NCBI GenBank assembly: GCA_963585895.1
Contig: OY757924.1
Coordinates: 56,920,824-56,984,823, forward strand
DNA length: 64,000 nt
Source of the DNA: Sepioteuthis lessoniana
Lineage: Eukaryota > Mollusca > Cephalopoda > Myopsida > Loliginidae
Direction: 5' to 3'
In this document: positions 10,710-21,540 of the stretch, piece by piece
Numbering within the stretch: the first letter of the stretch is position 1
Layout of the letters: each line of letters begins with the position of its first letter
Notes under the pieces: generated by a model
What the model was told of the DNA's origin: nothing
Seen by the model: only the letters and a program-made list of their open reading frames with translations
Databases searched by the model: none
Translations under genes and position numbers: made by a program

Positions 10710-11250
10710 ATTGCAAGTTTAACTCATCAGTTTTAACTTGTTGTTTTTCACTGGAGTTTGAGTGATAGGAAATCTCCTCAGGTATTCTAGCTGATCTTAA
10801 CAATACGATGATCAGTATGGTCTCGATTCTGCCTCTGAGTTCCAATTCCACCTGCCTATTTTCCAAGCTATTGGGGACCGTTCCAAGTGCGCCAATTACA
10901 GTTGGTATCACCGTCAACTCCTGGTCCACATATTTCTTAGTTCTCTGGCAAGGTCTAAGTACTTGTCTATCTTTTCGCTTTCTTTGATTTTCACTCAGTG
11001 ATCCAGTAGGAGGCCAAGTCCTCTAGACCACAAGATTTTTTTTAAATTATCACTAGGTCTAGTCATCTAGTCGGGATTAGGTGACCTGTTTGTGTCTCAA
11101 AATACCAGAGAATTTTATACGTCTCATTCTCTGGGAAGGATTTTAGTTTGTGTGTATATACCATTTTGTAATATGATCAAATTTCAATTTCTTGCACAAT
11201 TCCCAGTGAATCACCTTTCCAGCCCTGTCGTGTCTCATGTTATACTATAT
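10710..11250 (-). pseudogene. RLE-LINE 3' end, adjacent copy
   Basis: A second minus-strand copy directly follows the previous one in the same orientation. It contains LTVIPTVIGALGTVPNSL and ELRGRIETI, then RSARIPEEI. The end near 11041 has a short poly(T) at the same place as the tracts in the sister copies. Two same-strand copies within 40 bp could be a tandem duplication or independent insertions. Confidence 0.6.
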
Positions 11251-11259
11251 GCTACATTC

Positions 11260-12430
11260 ACTTATTTTATTTTCATTTGTGGTATTGATAACTAATCGAT
11301 CTATTTACTATTATTTATTGAGTGTATCATTGTTTGTTATTTTGGCTCCCATGCTAATGACTGTAATATGCATGTGTCATGCACAGTGACATTGTGGTTT
11401 TTCGGTGTGTGAATATGGAGCGAATATTTCGCTGGATTGTTTACAGGAATTGAATTACAATTGGTAGGATATTAATTGGAACGGAAAAAAATGTAAGCAA
11501 ATAAAGTAGATTAAATAAGTAAAAGGAATGTTTGGAATTGTGGACCAAAAAACATAATCGGCAATCTGTTTAGATGTTTTATTATTATTATTTATTCATT
11601 CAATAATAATCTTTGCTCGGCTGAGTTTGTTCTCTTATGACCTAATCAGGCAAATCAATTTCAGATGAACGATCAATTTTATGATTTCTCATTTAATGAA
11701 CTAGATGAAAAATACTTAATGTTTCATCAAATAAGAATAAAATCACGGTGGTATTACTGCCACCGTGTCTTTAAGTAATTCAAAACTTCCATTTATGATA
11801 TTATGATCGAATAGATTCATTTATGATTGATTGATTGATTGAAGGGCGCATCGGTCAAAATATCGTCTATATAACAATAAAGACGATAGTCCGTATTTTG
11901 AAAATAATATAAATTATCAAGCCTATTCTCAAAAATTCAGACAATATAAAATAATAATGCTTTTATTTCTCGCATAAAATAACATTTTATTTTTAGCACA
12001 AAAAAATCAAGGTTTATTCAATCAATAAGGAGAAATATTTTGGAAAAAATTCTTTGATTTTTCAGAATTTTTTCATGAATGTAAACTCTGCATTGCTTTA
12101 GAATTCGTTTATTGCAAAAATTATTTTAATCACGCAAAAATATTTGTTTTGAGGCTGTTCAAAAAACTTAACTTTCCAACCGCAACTGTCAGTAAAGAAG
12201 GTCTTGCTGGACATTGATTCGCATCAAAAAATGGTATATCTGTAAACAATTGTCAACTGATTATGCAAAATCCACCTTTTTTATTGAATGATACTCGTAT
12301 ATAGCATTCCTGTGACTAGGATATTTAATATTTTCTATGAAAACTTTTGACAACTTAGAATTGTATACATGAAGGTCTCTCCTGAAAGTAAAGTCTCCAA
12401 AGAGCACAATAACACCATTGGATAAAGCGA
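11260..12430. other. AT-rich stretch, one perfect hairpin
   Basis: I see no gene or named repeat. At 11753-11776 an 8-bp perfect inverted repeat, CACGGTGG and CCACCGTG, flanks an 8-nt loop. Short (GATT)n occurs at about 11827. This is the longest stretch in the first half without a recognisable element. Confidence 0.45.
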
Positions 12431-12435
12431 CTTTT

Positions 12436-12530
12436 TAAGTTTAAAACAATATTTTTCCAACATAGTCATCACCACTGGCCATGCATTTACGCCATCGATG
12501 AACAAGTCGACATGTCATGCTCGCAAGAGT
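12436..12530 (-). pseudogene. Mariner transposase C-terminal scrap
   Basis: The minus-strand frame reads HRWRKCMASGDDYVGK and then ILF and a stop. This matches the usual end of mariner transposases (RW.KC....GDYV.K). Upstream coding sequence is not recognisable, so only about 25 codons remain. Confidence 0.55.
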
Positions 12531-13284
12531 TACGCTCCGACAGTAATAACTTCTTATTTTATTTCATGGACCCACAACGACGAAAGTGATATCCCAACAT
12601 CACGTGGACTATTTTACAAACTACCAAGTTGGGATGACCAAGTTCCACAACCTTATCTCAAAGATGGTCATCTTGAATTAAAAGCTTTTATGTTGTCTTT
12701 TATTGTTGAATACATTGCGCACAACTGACTCCAAGCCACGTTCTTCGAGGAGAGTATTCATGCGTTTATGCACCAATGGGATAAGTGCAATGAAGGCGAC
12801 GTGGAAAAGTAATATAGTGATGATAACGTTTTCACAATATTCTATTGGAATTGTAATAAACATGGAGGATTAGTAAGTGTTTATGTCTTACTTTTTGGAC
12901 ATACAAGAGTAAAGTTTGGAAAGATACCCGAGAGAATGAAAAGAATATATCGACGAAAACGAATCTACATTGTAAGGGAGAGAAACATTATGGCGTATAT
13001 TGATGGGATGGATACTTTTCTTTATCTTAACTGTATTGACCAATTTTATTTTCTATAGCTTTCAGTATTCCTGTGCTAAATTAAGTTGAACAAAGCTATA
13101 TATATATATAGGTAGGGAAAAACGAACAAAACGGACAAGATAAATAGGAATGTTTCTTTGTTGAGAAAGAGAAAAGTTTGTATTTTTAGTTTTTGTTTTG
13201 TTTTTGTTTTTTATTTATTTTTATTATTTTCGAGGTTTTTTTTTTTTTTGTTGTTGTTTTTTTTTTAAATGTATTAACCCAACT
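12531..13284. other. Mostly unassigned; one arm of a foldback-like repeat
   Basis: The segment at about 12815-12905 (TTTTCACAAT, AACATGGAGGATTAG) resembles the arms of the palindrome at 17772-18033. T-rich low complexity lies at 13190-13270. No gene is seen. Confidence 0.4.
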
Positions 13285-13400
13285 CCTTCACATTTTCCAC
13301 GAGTGTTTGTGCTATGTGAAAAGCAAACAGTCTTATCTAAGATATGAACCCGAGTAACTATGTCCATTTCCTAGATTTTAACTGTCCGATCACGCGCCTC
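13285..13400 (-). mobile_element. SINE-D head fragment
   Basis: Minus strand: head with GACATAGTTACTCGGGTTC (B-box-like) and GTTTGCTTTTCACATAGCAC, matching SINE-D copies at 15.2, 40.5 and 44.2 kb. The body and tail are missing. Confidence 0.5.
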
Positions 13401-13470
13401 TTTACCTTTTTTAAAACAGTTGATACACCCCCACCAAAAAAAAAAATGGACTGGTAGTGTAGCATATCTA

Positions 13471-13471
<1 letters not shown>

Positions 13472-13525
<54 letters not shown>

Positions 13526-13530
13526 TATAT
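13472..13530. repeat. (GT)n-(AT)n microsatellite
   Basis: About 44 bp of (GT)n followed by about 14 bp of (AT)n. It abuts the left end of the mariner, as expected for insertion at a TA site. Confidence 0.9.
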
Positions 13531-14838
13531 AAGGCTCATTAAAAGTTTCAGACTTTTTCGTATGAGCACTTTTATTGATAGTACACACATGAAACTCTAG
13601 TCCCCTTCGAAGTAATCTGCTCCGGCTGCAATGCTCTTTTTGTACCGTTCCAACAACTTCTGGAAGGACTCATAGAAGTTCTCTTGTGTGAGCGTGTCGG
13701 TGACCTTCGTCACAGCCTCTTTCATCTCCTCAATTGTTTCATAACGACAGCCTCTGAGCTAAGGGAATAACCAAAAGTTACAGGGAGTAAGGTCTGGACT
13801 ATAGAGAGAGTGAGGAACTGTCTTGATGCCCATCTGGTCAAATAGTCTGTGAAAAGGATGGAGTTGTGGACTGGTGCATTGTCCTGGTGGAAATGCCACT
13901 GACCCAATTTGAAGAGTGCTGGCCTCTTCCAACGGGATTTCTTCCTGAACTCCCTTAAAATCTCAACATAGTATTCCTTGTTGGTTGTCTGTCCAGTGGT
14001 AACCCAGCGCATGTAGATCAAGCCAGTGCTTTTAAAAAAAGGATCAAAAGATTGTGGGTGGATTTGCTCTGTCTGACCTTCTTGGGTCTGGGAGAGTCAG
14101 CATGCTTCCACTGGGAACTCTCTCTTGCTCATAGTAGTAGATCCAGCTTTCATCGCAGGTCAACAGAGCATCAAGAACTGCGGAATTTGAATTGATCAGC
14201 TCGACCATCTCCCTGCTGTCATGACAACGTCTTTCTGATCTTCTCTGAGCACCCTTGGGACAAACTTTGCGCAAATCTTCCACATCTTCAGTTCCTCGCG
14301 AATAATTGTGAGTACAGTTCCTACACTGATATCAAACTGTGCACTTATTGTCTCTATATATACACACGACGGTCCTTATCCATGAAATTCTTTATTTGGC
14401 CAATCAATTCTGATGTTCTGACTTCCTTACTCCTCCCACACCTCTCATCATCCCTCACAGACTCCCTACCTTCCTTGAATCTCTTATGCCACTCAAAAAC
14501 TGATTCTCAATTCATGCAAGATGCTCCAAAAACAGTCTGAAGCATTCCATACTTTTCTGTGGCATTTTTTTTTCAAGTTTAAAACATAATTTTATTGAAT
14601 ATCGTTCTTCTTAAGTGTCCTCACGTCCAGATTGCATTTTTGAAATTCACCAGCTGTGACAATCTGGCTTTAGTAGGGTGTATTCCAATTGATGCTGTAG
14701 CTGTTCATTTGAACCTGAAATCATTAAAATTGGTCAGTCATCTGATAAGATATATAGAAATAACATGCTGAATTTTCAAGAGTCTACGCCAATTTTAAAT
14801 GCCTGTACAAAAAAAGTCTGGAAACCAATTAAAGGCAC
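13531..14838 (-). pseudogene. Mariner-family transposon, near full length, dead
   Basis: Imperfect inverted ends (13531-13563 and about 14804-14838, sharing CAGACTTTTT) bound about 1.3 kb. The minus strand encodes a DD34D-type transposase in pieces: a WHKRFKEGRESVRDDERCGR linker, TCDESW with the first catalytic Asp (about 14150), WHFHQDNAPVHN with the second (about 13880), then SPDLTPC followed by NFW, where the third Asp is replaced by Asn (codon 13777-13779). The C-terminus ends CIAAG-like with ADYFEGD. A stop follows the third site and several frameshifts occur, including one just after the first Asp. The enzyme would have cut and pasted the element at TA dinucleotides. This copy cannot. 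Bounded by AT microsatellites. Confidence 0.85.
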
Positions 14839-14850
14839 TTGTGTGTGCGT

Positions 14851-14852
<2 letters not shown>

Positions 14853-14912
<60 letters not shown>
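14853..14912. repeat. (AT)n microsatellite
   Basis: About 60 bp of uninterrupted AT just outside the right mariner end. Open frames here are only (IY)n translations. Confidence 0.9.
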
Positions 14913-14914
<2 letters not shown>

Positions 14915-15004
14915 TCTTACTTTCGAAAATAGAAGAGAGGGAATCAACCACTTTTTCCTTATTTGCACATACATATATGTTGGCAAATCGTACGCAAACA
15001 TATG

Positions 15005-15285
15005 TTTGTATGTATTTACCCAACCCCTCTACACAAGAAGGATGTGACACAAGGTCAATTTTAAGCGGAGCTTAAGAGATTTGAACTCTGTTTTCCTTCT
15101 CTTAGACCGGTTGCACAATCACGGTTAAAGAGCCTAGTCTGCCAGACTATTTATCCATTGATGGATTCATACCTTTCCCAAGGGGATAAGTGCTATGTTA
15201 AATGCAAACCGCTTTGTCTAGGATTTGAACTCTAGTCGCTATGTTCATTTTCAACGACAAGAACCATTTCTCTTATGTATTTGTT
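15005..15285 (-). mobile_element. SINE-D, nearly complete
   Basis: Minus-strand order: head with GAACATAGCGACTAGAGTTC and CAAATCCTAGACAAAGCGG, body CTTATCCCCTTGGGAAAGG with AGTCTGGCAGACTAGGC, then the tail TTAAAATTGACCTTGTGTC and GGTTGGGTAAATAC. The arrangement matches the plus-strand copies at 40.5 and 44.2 kb. Confidence 0.65.
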
Positions 15286-15760
15286 TTTATTGGTAAGTTT
15301 CGTTTTATATATATATAGTGTGTGTGTGTGTGTGATTGAACAACTGATTTAAGCCTTTAAACATAGACAGAGGCGTTACAATTATTTGCGCTTTGTCTCC
15401 AGTCAAAACAAAATCTATAGATGCAGCAACCGGGCTGGTAAAGTTTCGTTCAGGTTGATTATTACGTAATAATTGGTGTTCAATAAATGGTAGCAACTGA
15501 ATGATAAGTTATTGAACTGTTCGATAGCTGACACAATTTACAAATGCAAGGTGTGGTCTTGTCGATAAATTAAAAAAAGCCTAACCTTGGAAAAGGCCTA
15601 GTTATGCTCAGTAATCTCCCATCGTCTGCATCAATCATTTTAAAAGGCAACAATTTTCTTTGAGTCTTTTCAACTACCGGTAACCTTGCATACGTACACA
15701 AAATTCAATATTTATGAATGGAACCCTGCTGCTTAAGGTCATGATGATTAAGGTAAAGGT
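15286..15760. other. No recognised gene
   Basis: Contains short (AT)n and (GT)n at 15307-15334. The remainder is not related by eye to the other families. Confidence 0.4.
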
Positions 15761-15762
15761 GT

Positions 15763-15985
15763 TGTTTGGTTTCTTTGTTTGATAGCGTTCATGGGTTATT
15801 TAATCCCAAAGCCATCCTTGAAGAATAGTAGTTGTACTATTTAACTCATAGCTAGGGAGATAAAGGGTTCATGCCTTTCCCATGGGTATTTGTCCGAAAG
15901 AGAAAGCAACAGAATGACTGGAGTTAGTTCGCTTACTTCAAGGCAGCGGTCCAGCACTTTAGTTATTATATCAAGGGGACTTGCC
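15763..15985 (-). mobile_element. SINE-B, full length
   Basis: The plus strand begins with the reverse of the tail (GGTTTCTTTGTTTGATAGCG), passes AGTACAACTACTATTCTTC in reverse and ends in the head near 15980, where the B-box complement GGAGTTAGTTCGCTTAC lies. The head is diverged. Confidence 0.6.
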
Positions 15986-15989
15986 TTCT

Positions 15990-16755
15990 GATTGAAATAA
16001 ATTTGATGTGGTATAAACGCTTAGTTTAAGAAAGCCTTTCTGTAAAGATGTATCTGATAAATCTTTCATACGATATTACTTTAGATATAAACAATTATTT
16101 ATTGTCTATCAACAATACTACAATGGCAATAGTATAGAGCACACAGTAAGGGTGGAAGTTTCATTCACAATATTCTGCTAGCCTAGTTCTCAGTCCACTG
16201 CAAGTACTAAGCAGAATACCAAAGTTCTTTTTTTTTTTCTTGGTTCCTACCTGCCAGTTTGGACACAAGATGATAATATCCGTACCAGTTTAACTTGAAG
16301 GAAAGCCTACGTCTCTAACATGAGATTAGATGCAACATCTAATTCATTATGCACTACAAAATACGCAATTCAGAAACAATCGCTAAGTATGAACAGCCAG
16401 CCAGTTGAATAATTAAGCTTTGCTTAGTGTTCCGTGAAGCAGCAATTGCGGTGAATTTCTTGAGGATTGTGTTAATGGTTTATGACATCAGCTACTTGAG
16501 CATGACATTAGCTTGTATGCTCTAAAATGCAGATATATTTTGCAGCTATAAGAATGATCGGACGGTTGCTGGCTTATGTATCACTGTTTTTCTTGATAGC
16601 AAGGACGAAATGGGAAAAATACCTAAAATCAGCTCATTAGTGTTGGCTAGAACTGTAAGCCCATGATTTAAAAAATGAGTCAATGTGAGATATATAGGAA
16701 GATAGATAATAGAATAGCTTTAAATAGAACATACATCATGTTCTGAAAAAAGGAA
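15990..16755. other. No recognised feature
   Basis: AT-rich, complex-looking sequence that I could not match to any family in the window. No convincing exon is seen. It may be old unique DNA. Confidence 0.4.
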
Positions 16756-16756
16756 A

Positions 16757-17187
16757 TTTTTTTTCGGTTGCGTCTCGTCAAAGAACTCTGTAACAAAAGC
16801 AAGGAATGAAGAGGAATAAACCGAAAGGTAGTTGACGACTAAGAAAAAAAAAAACCTACAAAGAGTGGGGGAGAAAAAGAAAACGTCTACCTGGGAGGAT
16901 TGGTTATATTTTTTTTCTTTTTTTTTTCTTTCTTTTTTTTTTTTTTTTTTTTTTTTTTTTCTTGGAATTGATCAGGCTTAGTTGCAGTGAAATCAGCAGG
17001 GTTGAACGAAATTTTGTAGAAGAATACCTTTTACTTACGGAGAGCCGGTTGGTATTTACTGATAAAGAACGCCTCTGTAAGAAAAAGAAATTCTACAATC
17101 TTTTTTTTTTTTTTTTTTTTTTTTTTCTTTATTGCTTGCTTTTGTCACGAAGTTCTCTGACGAGACGTGACCGAAAAAGGTCCTTTT
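16757..17187. repeat. Foldback element with about 45-bp inverted ends
   Basis: The left arm at about 16762-16806 (CGTCTCGTCAAAGAACTC, ACAAAAGCAAGG) and the right arm at about 17130-17180 are reverse complements with few mismatches. Between them lie two long T tracts (16909-16962 and 17100-17126). No coding capacity is seen. It could be a non-autonomous DNA transposon or an inverted pair of retroelement ends. Confidence 0.55.
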
Positions 17188-17771
17188 TTTATTTATTTTT
17201 TATTTTTTTAGAACTATGCTCTACTTAAAGATATTCAAAAAAAATTGTACGCACCAGAGTGTGTGCGTGTGTGTCTATACATAATATATTTAAGGAATAA
17301 AATCAAATAATAATAAAACAGAACAAAAACTCATAATTCTGAGTTCCATGTTGTCGATATTCAGGTGAGCTAGTATTTAACAGTAAAGTAAAAGTAAAGT
17401 TGGCGACCTTAGTCGAGGGTGACCCGAAGGCTCCCTTACTCTAAATCGTGAGTTTTTATCTTCTATCATTATTACCTTATTTTATACTTGAAATATATTG
17501 CAATGTTGCTCTATTGTTCGTGAATTCAGCATAGTAAACATTTTACAACTTAAAAACGCTTTTAGCGTTAAATTTTAATGATAATCATATCTATATCTTA
17601 TGTGTTATAAAATAGATTTAAGATTATCTAAAAAAAAAAAAAAAATTTTTAAAAGCATAAATAACGTATTAAGACTTTTATACACAACGTTTTACTTCGT
17701 GCAACTGTCGGTTTCCTAAGGTATTTTCAATCATCAGACGTGTAACATTTTCACAATTTGTAAAGTAAAAA
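17188..17771. other. Mostly unassigned, with a SINE-A scrap
   Basis: The segment 17383-17445 is the terminal 60 bp of SINE-A on the minus strand (TTGGCGACCTTAGTCGAGGG, GACCCGAAGGCTCCC). The rest is AT-rich without recognised features. Confidence 0.5.
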
Positions 17772-18033
17772 CATGGAGGATAAGTGTTTGCATCTTAGTT
17801 TTTGGGTTTTTTTTAAACTTGTTCTCAAACTTAAAGCTACAGACATACACACTCTCAGACGTGTGTGTGTGAGTGTGTGTGAACATAGTCTACTGTCCAT
17901 ATATATAAATGGACAGTATACTTGTTCACACAGACGTGCGCGCGTGTGTGTATGTATGTCTGTGTGTATGGATCTTTAAGTTTAGGAAAAAGTGATATGT
18001 AAACACGTACCTAATCCTCCATGTTTATTACAC
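17772..18033. repeat. Long palindrome, arms about 125 bp
   Basis: The two halves are reverse complements around a centre at about 17904, where CTGTCCAT and ATGGACAG flank an AT loop. The outer ends are AACATGGAGGATAAG at 17772 and its inverse CTAATCCTCCATGTT at about 18010-18027. The arms include GTGTGAAC/GTTCACAC and AACTTAAAG/CTTTAAGTT. Similar single arms occur near 12.85 kb. It could extrude a hairpin or encode a hairpin RNA if transcribed. Confidence 0.7.
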
Positions 18034-18045
18034 AGTACTTATCAT

Positions 18046-18835
18046 TATCATCATGTCATGCTGGTAGCACGGATATCCCTGACCCTCTCTCGCCACTTTC
18101 CCTATCGTTCATCGCTTCAGGCAGGTCTTCTGGACAACATCCGTTTCTATTTTTTGTGGAGGGGGGAGAATTGAGTGTTTCGATATTAAAAACTGTACTT
18201 GAGGGAACACTGTGTTAAACATACGCCATTTCTATTTAGCAGGTTGTATTCATTTCTCCTCCAATGATTAGAACGTTGTGTTTGGGAATATGTCAAGCAA
18301 GGAAGATAGCCCATTGTAGAAGGTTGTGATATCCATTTCATCACTGGTAATTGTAGGACTGTAGCAAGAGACGATAGTTGTACAAGAGTTATTAAATGGA
18401 GCTTACATAATTCTCGGTTAGGTTTTCTTCATGCTATTCAGCGATTTTAAAGCACGAAGATTAACAAGCAGTTCTCCGCCTTCTAAGGCTGCATTGGTCC
18501 ACCCATTACCGATATCATGGCATTTTATTTCTGGTTTTCTCAGATAATATTTATTTTATTGCACGCATATAATGTCTATATTGTGCTCGACTGTACATGT
18601 AAGCTCAGGTAGCTAGTTTATTGAGTTTAAACGTTTTGATTCTAAGTTGGATTTTGGGCTCTGGGGCTAATTTTTCGAACGCTGGTGCCAAAGCTCCATT
18701 TTCAACAGAACGCACTTCTCGTTTACCCCGTGAAGCGCGATGCAGTTTGGACGTACGATTTAGATTTGTCATGGTAATTTTTCGTGGGTTGTATTTTTTT
18801 TCTCTGTCAGTAGACGCAACAGATAAGTAGCATTA
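18046..18835 (-). pseudogene. APE-LINE copy with the RT deleted
   Basis: The minus strand starts near 18772 with MTNLNRTSKLHRASRGKREV, the probable ORF start of the LINE. It continues into an AP-endonuclease domain: EHNIDIICVQ at about 18590, NSCTTIVSCYSPT at about 18390, a decayed metal/strand block near 18270, and CSLKYSF near 18205. It then jumps at about 18150-18190 to the extreme C-terminus RERVRDIRATS (18048-18110). The RT, about 500 residues in related elements, is missing. The endonuclease normally nicks the target and the RT copies RNA from that nick. This derivative encodes neither intact, and in-frame stops occur. Confidence 0.6.
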
Positions 18836-18839
18836 GTTT

Positions 18840-19570
18840 TCTGACTGGACTATTTAATCCTGGCCGTTGATCTGAGATTCTTCCGCTCAGCATCTTGTGA
18901 AACGTCCTGTGAAGCCAACGTTGGATTTATCTGCATTACTTCACATCCACCATGCTGCATCCAATGGTTTCTTTTGCTCTATGCTTGTGTGATTTGTCAA
19001 ATACTCTCCTCTCTCAGAGACAGTTATCCAAAAACAAGCCGAGACAGGATATCTCAGTGGTTATGGAGGCGAGAAAAAAGACCCCCACCTTGTTCCTCTT
19101 AAGTTTTAACAATCCAACAATCCTTTTTTAGCTTGATCAGTTATATGCGAGATTATATCATTCTACCATTACGCGTACACACAATTTTTCTGCAGAAATT
19201 AATTCGGGATTTTCTTCGGCAAATGAATTATTTTATTTTGGTGGAAATTTTTCTTTCTACTTACTTCAGACGTTTTTAGTCTTAATTCTGTTTCTTTAAA
19301 ACGAAACTCGTGAAAAGGAAATAATAATGAAGATAACATACACTTACACTTTTTAAATTATGTCAGGTTTAACTTTGTGAAAATCCACATAACCTCATTT
19401 TTTTTCTCGTCAGATTTGGTAGGTTGGTCTTCGTGCTTTGTGATATTATTTCTTTTCTCTTGCAGTGGATAACGTAACCATTAAACATTTTTCTTATATG
19501 AAGTCTCAGTTAAAGGTTTAACATCTATCTGTGTTTTTTCGCTTTTTGGGGGGGAGAGCTTTTATATTCG
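18840..19570. other. No recognised feature
   Basis: I see no repeat family or gene. The sequence is AT-rich with moderate complexity. Confidence 0.4.
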
Positions 19571-19574
19571 GGAG

Positions 19575-19656
19575 GATAAATAATTAGTGTTCGCCAATTG
19601 TCTAGGAGACCGGGGTTCAATCCCAGGTCGAGTCCAGCGAAAGACTCAAAAATGGT
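19575..19656 (+). mobile_element. SINE-A head, left part of a split copy
   Basis: The tRNA-like part AGTGTTCGCCAATTGTC, GGGGTTCAATCCCAGGTCG and AAAGACTCAAAAATGG is intact and stops at the A-rich point where the SINE body should begin. The missing body reappears at 20680. Confidence 0.65.
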
Positions 19657-20675
19657 TGGTTGGCTGGGTTTATGGCATATAAACCTTTGTTGGTTATTTA
19701 ATGCCAAATCCATTTTATACAAATATTCAGTTTTATTTCAAACAATTCAATTTAGCGTGAGTACACAGTTTAATTGACAAACATTTCTATTTCAAGCTAT
19801 TCGGTTTATTCACGCTTCTAATTCAGCCAGTTTAGTTGAGTATAAGTATAGATTTTGTTTACTCAAAGTTAAATGTCAAAACAGGTCTGTATTAAACAAT
19901 TCAGTTCCAATGTCAAAAACAGTTCCATTTCAAACAATTCAGTTTAGCATAAGTACGCAGTTTAAACGTAAGTACACAGGTTAATTGTCAAAAACATGTC
20001 TATTTCAAGCTATTCAGTTTAGTTTTTATTCAAACAATTCAGTTTAGCATAAGTATGCAGTTTAGTTCTATTTAACTCAAAGATAGGGCCCTATCAGGTG
20101 CTACCATTCCTGGCCAGAGTGGACTTTAGAGCTGGAACCTCACCATCAGATTGTTTAGTGTCATATCCAGGGCACTCGTTTTGGGTACTTACCCCTTTGC
20201 AGAGATGCAGTCGATGTATTCTACAGCCCCAGCCGACAGGGCAATACACAGTTAATGTCAAAACAGTTTTATTTCAGATAATTCAGTTTAGCATAAGTAT
20301 ACAGTTTAGATTTCAAACAGTTCTATTTCTAGTAATTCAGTTTAGCATAAGTACGCAGTTTAAATCTCAAAATAGGTCTATTTTAAACAATTCAGTTTAG
20401 TATAAATACGCAGTTTAAATGCAAAAAAACTATACTCAAGAAACCACTGTTTAATTCTGTTAAACTCATAGACAGGGCCTTATCAGGTGCTACCACTCCG
20501 GCTAGAATGGACCAGGAAGCAATGGCAATGAAGGGGTGTTCTGCATTCCCTAAAGCCCCAGTATCACTGGAACCTCACCATCAGATCGTTTAGTGTCATA
20601 TCTAGAACACTCGTTGTGGGGTCTCTGCAGAGAAGCAGTCGGTGTATTCTACGGTCCCAGCTGACTGGGCAAAAA
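19657..20675 (-). repeat. Rep-E dimer inserted in a SINE-A
   Basis: Minus-strand order: head 20465-20675, array 20250-20460, head 20080-20245, array 19720-20075, then the hairpin tail 19657-19715 (TTTATGGCATATAAACC in plus orientation). The array units contain TTCAAACAATTCAGTTTAGC and GTACACAGTTTAA (plus orientation). The subrepeats are well preserved. Two heads share a single tail. Confidence 0.7.
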
Positions 20676-20679
20676 AGCA

Positions 20680-20845
20680 TAGTACTTGATGCCGCCTTGC
20701 TTAACACTCAGCATTATAAGGTAAGGATCAAGGGTAAATTGGAGCAATCCAGAGAATAGAGTTGCGCCCTCCCCTACCACCTCGTCGTGGTAACTATTGA
20801 AAAGGGAGCCTTTGGGTGACCCTCGCCTAAGGTCACCAACTTTTT
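20680..20845 (+). mobile_element. SINE-A body, right part of a split copy
   Basis: Starts AGTACTTGATGCCGCCTTGC and runs to GGTCACCAACTTT, the normal SINE-A body and 3' end. Together with 19575-19656 it makes one complete SINE-A interrupted by the Rep-E dimer. Confidence 0.65.
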
Positions 20846-20849
20846 TTAC

Positions 20850-21210
20850 ATTCATAAAGACTAATTATATTTCCAAATGTTTCTACAGTAGAAACTGGTT
20901 GTGGGTGGGGGTGAATTTTTTTTTTTTTTTTTTTTTTTGCTTCATTTAAATTTTAATAGCAAAGACGTCTCCAAAACCTCAGACAAAATTCATAAACTTA
21001 AGAAAAAAATAAGTCTCCACCTACCCCAACACACCAGTCACTGGCATAGAAACATTTGGAAATGTAATTAGTCCCTGTCCCCAAAAATGAAAAAAGTAGT
21101 AGAAATAGGTATTAAACTCTGAGTTGAGACAGTGACTCTGAATCCAAATTGTAAACTTTGGATTTTGGAATTTCTGTCCGATACAATCAGTATTTTCATT
21201 TTGTATTAAT
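20850..21210. other. No recognised feature
   Basis: Poly(T) at about 20918-20938. Otherwise no family or gene is identified. Confidence 0.4.
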
Positions 21211-21540
21211 AGATTACTCTCTTGAACAAGTCCTGGCGGCAACACCCCACAAGACACCAACTGTACGGCCACCTGCCTCCTATCACAAAAACTATTCCAG
21301 TTAGATGAACCAGACATGCAGGACACTGCTGGAGAAGCAGGGACGAACTCATTAGTGATGTACTTTTATGGACCCCCACACATAGCCGTGCAAAAGCCGG
21401 ACGACCAGCACGAACATACATTCAGCAACTGTGAGGATACAGGATGTTGTCCAGAAGACCTGCCTGAGGCGATAAACGATAGGGAAAAGTAGTGGCGAGA
21501 GAGGGTCAGGGATATCCGTGCTTCCAGCACGACATGATAA
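21211..21540 (+). pseudogene. APE-LINE 3' end
   Basis: The plus strand encodes, across shifted frames, the C-terminal domain of the APE-LINE: NKSWRQHPTRHQLYGHLPP, TRHAGHCWRSRDELIS, GRPARTYIQQL and the end RERVRDIRASS. Frame breaks occur near 21300, 21425 (stop) and 21490. This region follows the RT thumb and its biochemical role is not known to me. The copy is 5' truncated, typical of LINE insertions. Confidence 0.75.

Noticed and set aside
14795-15075. Several overlapping frames on both strands rich in Ile-Tyr
   Set aside because: They are translations of the (AT)n microsatellite.
20098-20400. 100-codon plus-strand frame
   Set aside because: It is the Rep-E head and array read through; the repeated FQ.IQFSIS-type residues reflect the subrepeats.
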